The notes under the pieces were generated by a model that saw nothing but the letters and a program-made list of their open reading frames with translations, was not told where the DNA came from and searched no databases. Shown here piece by piece: positions 21,724-31,012 of a stretch of 64,000 nt of DNA. The DNA comes from Silene conica (taxonomy: Eukaryota > Streptophyta > Magnoliopsida > Caryophyllales > Caryophyllaceae), in the NCBI GenBank assembly GCA_029255685.2, contig CM055318.2, positions 17,117,001-17,181,000 on the forward strand, read 5' to 3'. The translations under genes and the position numbers were made by a program. How positions within the stretch are numbered: the first letter of the stretch is position 1; each line of letters starts with the position of its first letter.

Positions 21724-24600
21724 CTATCCGCTAAAGATGTGGAAAATATCCGACCACGGCTTCTGACGACATGCCGTAGTCTCCACGGTTTTTGCTTTAG
21801 TAGCAAAACACATCTTCTTTACGCCGTCGCAAAGCATATGCGACGGTCTCTCCTCTTGAGTTTGCCTTCTTTTCTTCTTTTCCTTCCGATCCACGACGTC
21901 TGGGTCCTCATCTTCTTCATAGCTTAGGCATCCCATTCCTCCTCTCTGGATGATGACTTCCTTCACTTTGGGTTTCCCCAAACCAGTTCCTGCAATGGTC
22001 ATAATAGAAGTGTCCTCCCTACTGCTCCCAATCTGGGGCGGAGGTGTAAAAACAGATACAGGAACAGGTAATAAAGATGGAGAAGTAGTGATGACCTCAT
22101 ACTTCTTCTCAGAAATGATAGCATTACATGTGATGGGGGTCATAGCATCCTTCTTCCTATAAGATAGGCCATAGATAATAGAATGCTTGCCTACTTTGAA
22201 GGTTAGAGTCCCAGCGCCTACATCTATAATGACACCTGCAGTGTGAAGGAAAGGTCTTCCTAAAATTATAGGTATGTGGGCATCCTCTGGGATGTCCAAA
22301 ACTACAAAGTCAACTGGGAAGAAGAACCTGTCAATACGCACAGGGATGTTCTCTAACACCCCTATAGGTTCCATAGATGTGCGATCTGCCATCTGGACTG
22401 TCATACTGGTCACTGCAAATTCGGTCATTCCTAGTTTTAAGGCCACGCTTAGGGGCATGACACTTATACTAGCACCTAAGTCGCACAAAGCCTTCTTAAC
22501 TGGGAAGGTTCCTATATTACAGGGGACAGAAAAACTACCAGGGTCTTCCAATTTATGAGGGGCTATGACATGTGACAAAAAGCAAGATGACTCTTCAGTG
22601 AGGGCCACCGACTCAACCTTTTCTAGAGACCTCTTTCTTGACAAGAGCTGTCTCATAAATTTAAGATAAGAAGGAACTTGTTGAACTAATTCTAAAAACG
22701 GGACTTGAACATTTAATGAACGAATCACATCCTTAAATTTGTCAAAAGATACCTGATCCTTTGAAGGTACGAGTCTTTCTGGGAAAGGCGCAGCTGAGGA
22801 CTCAGTATTTGAAGCCCTTTTTAGAAACCTAGGGGTCTTATCACCCCGGAAAAGAAAATCCCGCAAGTTGTTCGGCAAATCTGGGCGAAAGGGAACTTCG
22901 GGTTCTGCTTCAGTGGTTGGTCGACCAGTTTCTTCGGTCGGTCGACCAGTTTCCTGTTCAGGTAAAACTTTCGGGTCCTGATCTGTGGTCGGTCGACCAG
23001 AATCTTCGGTCGGTCGACCGCCTTCGCTGCTTCTCGCCTGTTTTTCTTTCTCGCTCCCCACTTTAGCTCCACTTTGCAGAGAGATGATGTTTAGAGTCTC
23101 TTTTTTCTGGTCCGGTTTAGTTGGAAGCTGACCCGGAGCCCTAGTATCATTCTTGCTCGCTATTTGAGCAATCTGGGACTCTAACATCTTCATCCCTGCC
23201 TCTCTAGCCTGTGATTCCTTCTGTACCAACCCAATAAGATTTTGGATAAGAGCATCTGTGTTGGGTGGTGGATTAGAAGGTGGTTGAGGGTTGAAAGGTG
23301 GTTTTTGGAAATTTTGTTTATGTGGGGGTAAATATGTGGAATTTTGCTGAGGTTGCATGTGTTGTGGGTTTTGAACATTCTGGCTTGTCCACCTTAAGTT
23401 GGGATGGACATTATTATTATTCGGGTCATAGAAATTGTTCCCACGATAGTGCTGAAAAGCGGCACAAGTTTCATTGGATGAAGTACATAATTTTGACACA
23501 TGCCCTTCTCCACCACACCTTTCACAAGCGAAGGGTCCGTCCTGAACGGCGTTTACTTGGTATATTCCTCCCTTGCTTCCACTCCCTAGATCGAGCTTTC
23601 CTGCAGCCTCAAACTTTTCTAACTTAGCTGTCAAGGCCTCAATTGCTGATAGGTTGTATTCAGATTTCCTCTGGTTTCCTCTAGAAGTACCATGCTCAGC
23701 GCGGTGTACAGCAACATCTTCTATCAACTTGAGACCCTTAGTCTCTCCTGAATTATCTTGGAATCTCCAATTAGCTGCAGCATCTAAATAGGCCCTGTTG
23801 TCATCGTAGAGGCCATTGTAGAACTGGTTGCAAAGAAACCATTGTTCGAATCCGTGATGTGGTATGGATCGAACAAGTCTCTTGAACCTGTCCCACGCCT
23901 CGCTAAAGTCTTCATGGGGACCTTGCTTGAAATTGGTAATCTGCGCCCTTAAAGCATTAGTCTTTGATGCAGAATAGTATTTCCTGTAGAATGCTAAGGC
24001 TAAGGTGTTCCAATCTGTGACTCCCGCAGCAGTGCGGTCTAGATCTCTGTACCACTCTCTCGCAGAGTCCCTAAGGGAGAAGATGAACATGGTCTGTTTA
24101 ATCTGGTCCTGCGTCACTCCTTCTGGGGGTGCTATAGAGCATATGTAATCTGTGAAGATTTCAATATGCTTAGCAGCATCCTCATTGGCCGAGCCTCCAA
24201 ATTGGTTTCTTTCAACCATAGTAATGTAGGCGGGCTTAGCCTCGAATGGCTTCCCAGTACCTGCAGGTAAAGTGAACCCTTTGTATAGGTCCTTTGCCTG
24301 AGGCATGGAGTGACTGGCAATAGTAGCTTCTTCTGCCATATCTTCTTCTTCTTTAGGAAAAACTGGAAAGTAGGTAAAAGGTGGTGTTTTTGGTGAAAGC
24401 GGATTGATGGGTGAATTTGGTTGTGAAGGTGGTGTTTTTGGTGAAGATGGTAATGATGGTTGTTCAAATAAGTCTTCTTGAAATAAGGAAGATGGTGAAC
24501 CTCCTTCCTGATTTGCTAGAAGTTGTTTTCTTCTTTCTCTAAGAGTCCTCTCAATTTCGAGGTCAAGTGGTAGGAGTTCTCCTTGAACTGACCTGCGCAT
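21724..24600 (-). CDS. Gag-protease protein of element A (Athila-like)
   Basis: This is an intact 958-residue frame. A Retrotrans_gag region with AREWYRDL lies near residue 180 and a CX2CX4HX4C zinc knuckle at 359-372. A proline-, glutamine- and asparagine-rich linker follows. A retropepsin-like domain has DLGAS near residue 707 in place of the usual DTGAS, and ILGRPFL further on; the DLGAS form is typical of Athila/Tat-lineage proteases. Four GRPT(E/T) repeats at about residues 523-561 are encoded by the paired GTCGAC palindromes. The frame ends after a basic tail with no reverse transcriptase. The protein would form particles and may self-process, while pol functions would come from another element. 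The start is the first ATG after the primer site. Confidence 0.92.
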   Translation of the reverse strand: MRRSVQGELLPLDLEIERTLRERRKQLLANQEGGSPSSLFQEDLFEQPSLPSSPKTPPSQPNSPINPLSPKTPPFTYFPVFPKEEEDMAEEATIASHSMPQAKDLYKGFTLPAGTGKPFEAKPAYITMVERNQFGGSANEDAAKHIEIFTDYICSIAPPEGVTQDQIKQTMFIFSLRDSAREWYRDLDRTAAGVTDWNTLALAFYRKYYSASKTNALRAQITNFKQGPHEDFSEAWDRFKRLVRSIPHHGFEQWFLCNQFYNGLYDDNRAYLDAAANWRFQDNSGETKGLKLIEDVAVHRAEHGTSRGNQRKSEYNLSAIEALTAKLEKFEAAGKLDLGSGSKGGIYQVNAVQDGPFACERCGGEGHVSKLCTSSNETCAAFQHYRGNNFYDPNNNNVHPNLRWTSQNVQNPQHMQPQQNSTYLPPHKQNFQKPPFNPQPPSNPPPNTDALIQNLIGLVQKESQAREAGMKMLESQIAQIASKNDTRAPGQLPTKPDQKKETLNIISLQSGAKVGSEKEKQARSSEGGRPTEDSGRPTTDQDPKVLPEQETGRPTEETGRPTTEAEPEVPFRPDLPNNLRDFLFRGDKTPRFLKRASNTESSAAPFPERLVPSKDQVSFDKFKDVIRSLNVQVPFLELVQQVPSYLKFMRQLLSRKRSLEKVESVALTEESSCFLSHVIAPHKLEDPGSFSVPCNIGTFPVKKALCDLGASISVMPLSVALKLGMTEFAVTSMTVQMADRTSMEPIGVLENIPVRIDRFFFPVDFVVLDIPEDAHIPIILGRPFLHTAGVIIDVGAGTLTFKVGKHSIIYGLSYRKKDAMTPITCNAIISEKKYEVITTSPSLLPVPVSVFTPPPQIGSSREDTSIMTIAGTGLGKPKVKEVIIQRGGMGCLSYEEDEDPDVVDRKEKKKRRQTQEERPSHMLCDGVKKMCFATKAKTVETTACRQKPWSDIFHIFSG

Positions 24601-24701
24601 AAGATGGAAACTACAAGAAAAAAGTGAGAAGGTTTAAGGAACAAAAAGTTCCTTAAACAAAGAGAAACAAAAACAAAAAACAATGAACACTGGCGTCACC
24701 T

Positions 24702-24718
24702 CCCCGGCAACGGCGCCA
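24702..24718 (-). other. Primer binding site of element A (tRNA-Asp)
   Basis: On the plus strand CCCCGGCAACGGCGCCA equals the 3' end of plant tRNA-Asp including CCA. It lies five bases from the 5' LTR. tRNA-Asp priming is established for Athila-type elements. Confidence 0.9.
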
Positions 24719-24723
24719 AAATT

Positions 24724-26294
24724 TGATGCCCGTCGTTGAGGGTACAAAAGATAAAATTTATAATTCCTAACTTTAACAATAGATAGTGAAAGTCAGGGTC
24801 GAACCACAAGGAGGTGGGGAATGTTTATTGTTGAATGTTAATGTTTAAAGGTAACAAATTTGGGGGTTTGATTGGTTGATTACTAAGTCTAAGGCAAAGA
24901 TTAAAATAAACAAATAATAAAAGATGAGAATAAAATATAATAAAAGGGATGCTAGGATGTTTGGGTAATAAATAGCTAAGGTAAAATAAATCCTAAGGTC
25001 AACATGTATTGCAGTCGCGTAAGGGGGCGTAACATATCTTTTTAAGTCTATGCTACCTAATAGCTCCTTTCGGCCTATGCTATTAGTTCCTAGGTCTCAC
25101 AATTATTGGGTGTCAACAATAAGGGTGATTCCTAAATCCCAGGTCACATACCTTTCAGCCTTGAGTAACCTATCCGTCTTAAGGTGTAAACCAATGCCCT
25201 TCCCGTATCTTTCAATCTTGGGTAGGTCATTACTAACATCCTACAAGTCTCCTTATGGTCTCATTGCAGGATATTATAATTGACAAGAAAAGACGAAATA
25301 AGAATACATACGCGGGTGGTCGACCGACCGGCTACTCCAGTCGGCCGACCACGGCCTCGGTCGACCGACCAGCTATTCCAGTCGGCCGACCGTGATCCTG
25401 CTACAAGTCGGTCTTTCGAATTTTATTTACCTACGCATATTCATCCCCTACATCCTAACATATGAAAATTAGCTACTCATGGTTGTTAAGACGATTATAA
25501 ATTTAGGAATAAACATGGTAAATATAATAAATAATCTAAGCATGCAAGATTCAATAAAGCTTGGGATTTCTATCTTAATTGAATGCAAAGGTAATAAGAA
25601 CAATAATAAAAACTAGATTAAAGAGTAATTACCACAATTGGAATTAAGGCAGAACGGAATAAACTTTATTGAATACTTGAGAATTCTTTGAATAAGATAA
25701 AAGATGAACTAGATGGTAAAAGATTGAATAAAAGATCCTAAGGGTTGATAATAGATATCAAGCATACATATGAAAAAGCATATCTAACCCTAATCACAAG
25801 ATTTGTTTATATAGGGTATAAAACTAAGAGTTTCCTAAAGACTCTAATTCTACTTTATTTCCGAAAAGAATCGTCTGGGCTTCCGCGAAGGTCGGCCGAC
25901 CTACTATGTGGGTCGGTCGACCGCTTCGTTCTGGGCTTCTTTTATTTTTGGCCTTCCTTGAGATTTTGGACTTTATTAAAGTTCAGGCCTGGTCGGCCGA
26001 CCCGTTTAGCTGGTCGGTCGACCGCCTCTGTATGGAAATCTTCGGATTTCTTCTTGTTTTGACTTTTGGCACTTGACTTTGACTCCAATTGACTTTCTAT
26101 TTGTTCCTTAATTATGCAAAAGACTTGAGGATATGGATTTGGTGCTAAATCGTCTCTTTTCCGCATAAATCTGCAAAAGTGCATAAAAATACGAAAGTAC
26201 ACGATTGTTGGGAAATAAAGGCTAAAACATAGTAAATGAGCGACCAAATGCGTGTAAAAATAGATGAAAAACATCATAAAATAGACACGCATCA
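24724..26294 (-). repeat. 5' LTR of element A
   Basis: It is 1571 bp and nearly identical to 7470-9040. It is followed by the target duplication CACCT. Confidence 0.95.
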
Positions 26295-26573
26295 CACCTA
26301 GTAATCATTTTCATGCATGTAAAAAATTTCATGCACGCAGTGGTTGTTTTCGTGCATTTATAGCCGTTTTAGTATGCCTAATTGTATTTTGGTACACTAA
26401 GTATATATTTTGTTAATAAAATTAATTTTTTTGTTTAATGATACTAAAATGTGTATTTCAATAAGTTAAACTAATGGTAATTGATCCATCGAAACGTTCG
26501 AAGCGAGATTTGGTGGAGATTTAGTGAGGGTTCTCATGGTTCTCATTATAAGGGTGGTTCTCACCGGATCCCG

Positions 26574-26577
<4 letters not shown>

Positions 26578-26655
<78 letters not shown>
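26578..26655. repeat. TA microsatellite, right flank of the MITE
   Basis: About 78 bp of TA. It is the counterpart of 7119-7189. Confidence 0.95.
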
Positions 26656-26661
<6 letters not shown>

Positions 26662-26723
26662 TAAATTTTCGAAATAAATTTAAATTATTGAAAATATGAA
26701 TTCTTAAAATACGGGATGTTACA
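26656..26723 (-). mobile_element. Start of the 3' LTR of element D
   Basis: On the minus strand it begins TGTAACATCCCGTATTTTAAG, preceded by a purine tract. It runs into the TA tract and continues at 7118-6448. Confidence 0.7.
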
Positions 26724-26741
26724 ATCACCCCACCTTTCAAA

Positions 26742-26761
26742 AAGTTTCGTACTCGAAACTT
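26742..26761 (-). other. Hairpin before polypurine tract, element D
   Basis: The arms AAGTTTCG and CGAAACTT enclose four bases. The purine tract (GAAAGGTGGGGTGAT on the minus strand) lies between it and the LTR. Confidence 0.7.
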
Positions 26762-26763
26762 GA

Positions 26764-27460
26764 ACGAAGGAAATCTAAGAAATTACCCAATCGAATAGGT
26801 TTGGATGCGTGGCACGCATCGAAGCCTCGATTTCCAAAGTCTGCTCTTCGACATAGCCGCACTTCCAAAGAATCTTCACCAATGACACCACCTTGCTCCG
26901 CAGCTTCCTGTCTTGGCGATCTAGAATCTTCAATGGCCGCTCTTCAAAAGCAGGACTCGGCTCTAGGTTAGCATCTCTCGCTGAAGAACATGGCTCGGGT
27001 CACTGACGTAATTCCGGAGTTGCGAAACATGAAAAACATTATGAACCTTGCCCAGGTTAGGAGGCAGGTCCAAACGATAGGCAACAACACTAATCTTCTT
27101 CACGATCTCGTACGGGCCAATATATTTAGGACTCAGCTTCCCTTTGACTCCAAATCTCTTGACACCCTTCATCGGGGAAACTTTCAGGAACACTCGATCA
27201 CCCACCTCGAACTCTAGCCGTGCGACGAACATCAGCATACGATTTATGGCGGTCTTGAGCGGCTTTCATCCTCCCTTGGATCAGCTGAACATGACCAACC
27301 GTCTCGGATAACTGCCCGGGTCCAAGGTCTTTGGTGTCGCTGGACTGATCCCAACAGATAGGACTGCGACACTTCCGGCCATACAAAGCCTCAAAAGGAG
27401 TCATCTTGATAAAAAGCATGGTAACTGTGGTTGTAGGAGAACTCAACTAACGGTAATAAT
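26764..27460 (-). pseudogene. Integrase C-terminal part and chromodomain of element D
   Basis: On the minus strand the frames match the end of the F polyprotein closely: [34 protein letters not shown] and [15 protein letters not shown], then [14 protein letters not shown] and a decayed chromodomain. The open stretches 27446-27198 and 27238-26963 are in different frames, so at least one frameshift is present. The sequence breaks at 27461, where element B has inserted, and continues at 35558. D is thus a diverged relative of F in opposite orientation. Confidence 0.9.
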
Positions 27461-29015
27461 TGATGCCCGTCGTTGAGGGTACCAAAGATAAAATTTATGA
27501 TTCCTAACTTTAACAATAGATAGTGAAAGTCAGGGTCGAACCACAAGGAGGTGGGGAATGTTTATTGTTGAATGTTAATGTTTAAAGGTAACAATTTTGG
27601 GGGTTTGATTGGTTGATTACTATATCTAAGGCAAAGATTAAAATAAACAAATAATAAAAGATGAGAATAAAATATAATTAAAAGGGATGCTAGGATGTTT
27701 GGGTAATAAATAGCTAAGGTAAAATAAATCCTAAGGTCAACATGTATTGCAGTCGCGTAAGGGGGTGTAACATATCTTTTTAGGTCTATGCTACCTAATA
27801 GCTCCTTTCGGCCTATGCTATTAGTTCCTAGGTCTCACAATTATTGGGTGTCAACAATAAAGGTGATTCCTAAATCCCAGGTCACATACCTTTCAGCCTC
27901 GAGTAACCTATCCGTCTTAAGGTGTAAACCAATGCCCTTCCCGTATCTTTCAATCTTGGGTAGGTCATTACTAACATCTTACAAGTCTCCTTATGGTCTC
28001 ATTGCAGGATATTATAATTGACAAGAAAAGACGAAATAAGAATACATACACGGGTGGTCGACCGACCAGCTACTCCAGTCGGCCGACCACGACCTCGGTC
28101 GACCGACCAGCTATTCCAGTCGGCCGACCGTGGTCCTGCTACAAGTCGGTCTTTCGAATTTTATTTACCTACGCATATTCATCCCCTACATCCTAACATA
28201 TGAAAATTAGCTACTCATGGTTGTTAAGATGATTATGAAAACGGGATTAAACATGGTGAACATAGTAAATAATCTAAGCATGCAAGATTCAATAAAGCTT
28301 AGGATTCTAACTTAACAATTGTAATAAAAATAAGAACTATAATAAAAAGCTGGATTAAAAGAGTAATTACCACAATTGGAATTAAGGCAGAACGGAATAA
28401 ACTTTATTGAATGCTTGAGAATTCTTGAATAAGATAAAAGATGAACTAGATGGTAAAAGATTGAATAAAAGATCCTAAGGGTTGATAATAGATATCAAGC
28501 ATGCCTAACCCTAATCACAGGATTTGTTTATATAGGGTATAAAACTAAGAGTTTCCTAAAAGCTCTAATTCTACTTTATTTCCGAAAAGAATCATCTGGG
28601 CTTCCGCTGTGGTCGGTCGACCTACTATGTGGGTCGGTCGACCGCTTCTTTCTGGGCTTCTTCTATTTTTGGCCTTCCTTGAGATTTTGGGCTTTATTAG
28701 AGTTCAGGCCTGGTCGGCCGACCCGTTTAGCTGGTCGGTCGACCGCCTCCGTACGGAAATCTTCGGATTTCTTCTTGTTTTGACTTTTGGTACTTGACTT
28801 TGACTCCAGTTGACTTTCTATTTGTTCCTTAATTAAGCAAAAGACTTGAGGATATGGATTTGGTGCTAAATCGCCCCTTTTCCGCATAAATCTGCAAAAG
28901 TGCATAAAAATACGAAAGTACACGATTGTTGGGAAATAAAGGCTAAAACATAGTAAATGAGCGACCAAATGCGTGTAAAAATAGATGAAAAACATCATAA
29001 AATAGACACGTATCA
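27461..29015 (-). repeat. 3' LTR of element B
   Basis: It is 1555 bp with terminal TGATGC/GTATCA; the right terminus reads ACGTATCA where element A has ACGCATCA. It contains the same three paired GTCGAC/GGCCGACC palindromes as element A. Confidence 0.95.
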
Positions 29016-31012
29016 AATTCCCCAAACCAAACCCTTGCTTGCCCTCAAGCAAGAAGTAGACTCGATCCTAACTAATGGAACGATTTCAATCTCAGAGCGA
29101 AATTTACATGTTAGCCTAGACCAATACCAAGTACAAAATGAGAAAGTATTTAAACCATGCAAACGAGTTATGGTGTCGTCAAACTTGCAACACTAGAGAC
29201 TATAGAGACTTATACCATGGACTCTCGCGGTACGCTCGAGACACTCATGAAGCAAAGGGTGAGTATATGTAAAAGATAGAAAGAAGTATATTTGTAATGA
29301 CACTCACCTAACTACGACCCATGGAAACATGCCTGCAATCTAACATGAACAAGAATTCTACAACTTTGTATAACAATCCCATTTAAGTGGCCTAGATACA
29401 TGCAATTGAGGTAAAGAAAGATATGTGAGGTAAAAGGTAAAAAGTGGTTAAGATGTTTTTGGATATGTGGGGTTATTAGCCAAGCTAGTAAAACTGATTT
29501 CCAACAACAAACTTCACAACTTTTGAAATTAAGGAAGTGCTCTTTTTTTGTGGCACAACTCTCACATTGAATATAAGAAAAGACTCCCCAATATTTTTGA
29601 ATGAAGTGCGGGAGTGATAACATATAAAAGAAAGGGATTTTTTGGAACGAAAATTTTTTTCTGATGATGTCAGGTGGTCGGCCGACCCAAGAAGTTGGTC
29701 GGTCGACTGACTACCGTATTTTCCGGATTTTTTTTTTCGTTTTTCTTTTTTTTCTTCCTTTTTCTTCCTTTTTCTGTTCTTTTTTCTTTTCTTTCTTTGC
29801 TTAAGATAGCTTACAAACCAATATACCTCAAGGGTCAAACCAAAGACCACAAATACTAGCTTGGAAAGGTAGGCTAAGTATGGGATGTAGTCTTGGGAGA
29901 TAAAAGGCAATTTTGGCTATGTGAAGCTTATGGGTAAATATGAGAAAAGGGATCTCAAATGCACGTATCAAGATTCACAAAACGAGATAGTAAAACAAGT
30001 ATATAGCAATTCAAGTTCATGTTTATGCATATTGATGTAACACGTTCCAAGGGGAGTACTACTCAAATCCTAGACAACTGGTTTAAGAATGAAACCAGGA
30101 AATAAGCTCTAAACCTTAGAATGTATAGTAGGTTGCCAAGGTATAAGTCAAGTCTCAAGATATGCAAGTTGACAAAAACTCGTAGATATGCGAAAGACTC
30201 TTATACTAAAACAAGTTGACAAGGCAAGGTAAAGGCATAAACATGTAAGATAGCTAAATCATCCTTGAAATACTTTCGTTCCGACTCGACCTATATGCTA
30301 AAATAAACGTGCATTTTTTTGGAATTTTTTGAATTTTTTAATTTTTTTGGATTTTTGTATATATAAGGAAAATAAAGAAAAGAACGATGCAAGACAGAAA
30401 TGCAGTAAACGTGTGACAAAATGCAATGCATGTAACATGAAACCATTCCCCAAACCAACCCGCACAATGTCCCCATTGTGCATTAGCCTAAGTAAAGGTT
30501 TCAGAAAATTAAAAGAAAGATGCAAAGAAATTAAAAACTAAGGAAAAACTGGAAAGAACTCACTGGGTTATGAAGCGCATGAGAAAAACCTCCCCAAACC
30601 AGCGTAAGCTGGGAGGTTTTGGTGGCTAGCAGTGCCACTCAAGTAACCAAGTCAATTTCACGATTTCCAAGGAAGAGAAACGAAAGACCGCAGCGGACAG
30701 TAGGTCGGCCGACCGATGTAACAGGTCGACCGACCTCCTGTGATCCATAGAAATTTTAGCGATACAACCACTCTGGTCGACCGACCGATGTTTCTGGTCG
30801 GTCGACCCTCTGCGTCCTGGAGGTCTTCGTTTCTTCGTAAAATCTGAAAAAAACAAGAAAGTACGTGCGCCCAACAATGCGCGAGATGCCAAAAACGATT
30901 CTAAAGTCTTAACTACTCAAACATAAAGGAAAGGATCTAAACTATGAGCAAGCTAAAATAAAAAGTTTCACACAACAAAAATAAATTGTCTTAAAAACTG
31001 CAACTAAAATAA
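29016..31012 (-). mobile_element. Non-coding spacer of element B
   Basis: This is the uninterrupted version of the spacer split by F in element A. It contains the purine tract near the LTR, the CTTGCTTG/CAAGCAAG hairpin (about 29034-29053), paired palindromes at about 29673-29708, 30703-30737 and 30776-30810, a pyrimidine-rich stretch (about 29730-29800) and the CACAATG/CATTGTG hairpin near 30463. No coding domain was recognised. The lysine-rich frame 29485-29910 is the reverse of the pyrimidine tract. Confidence 0.8.

Larger units (their letters stand above)
7470..26294 (-). mobile_element. Gag-only, Athila-like LTR element A (TR-GAG type), split by element F
   Basis: LTRs at 7470-9040 and 24724-26294 have equal length (1571 bp) and begin and end TGATGC...GCATCA. 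The 5-bp target duplication CACCT is present at 7465-7469 and 26295-26299. On the minus strand the order is 5' LTR, tRNA-Asp primer site, gag-protease gene, long non-coding spacer, purine tract, 3' LTR. Without element F it is about 8.18 kb. Reverse transcriptase, RNase H and integrase are absent, so mobilisation would need enzymes from a partner element. I count about four differences between the LTRs by eye, so insertion is recent. Confidence 0.9.
7190..26577. mobile_element. TA-flanked MITE of about 560 bp, split by element A
   Basis: The left end (7190-7236) and the right end (26533-26577) are imperfect inverted repeats sharing GGGATCC, TGAGAACCACC and TATAATGAGAACC. Both ends abut TA microsatellites, as in the Micron-type MITEs described in rice. 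With element A and one CACCT removed, the element is about 560 bp. Its interior carries repeated TTTCATGCAC-like words at 20-40 bp spacing. It has no coding capacity. The class of the parent transposase is unknown. Confidence 0.6.

Noticed and set aside
21724-24600. Domesticated gag gene
   Set aside because: It sits between paired LTRs with a primer site and a target duplication, so it belongs to a recent mobile element.
26481-26699. Frame rich in Tyr-Ile repeats
   Set aside because: It is a translation of the TA microsatellite.
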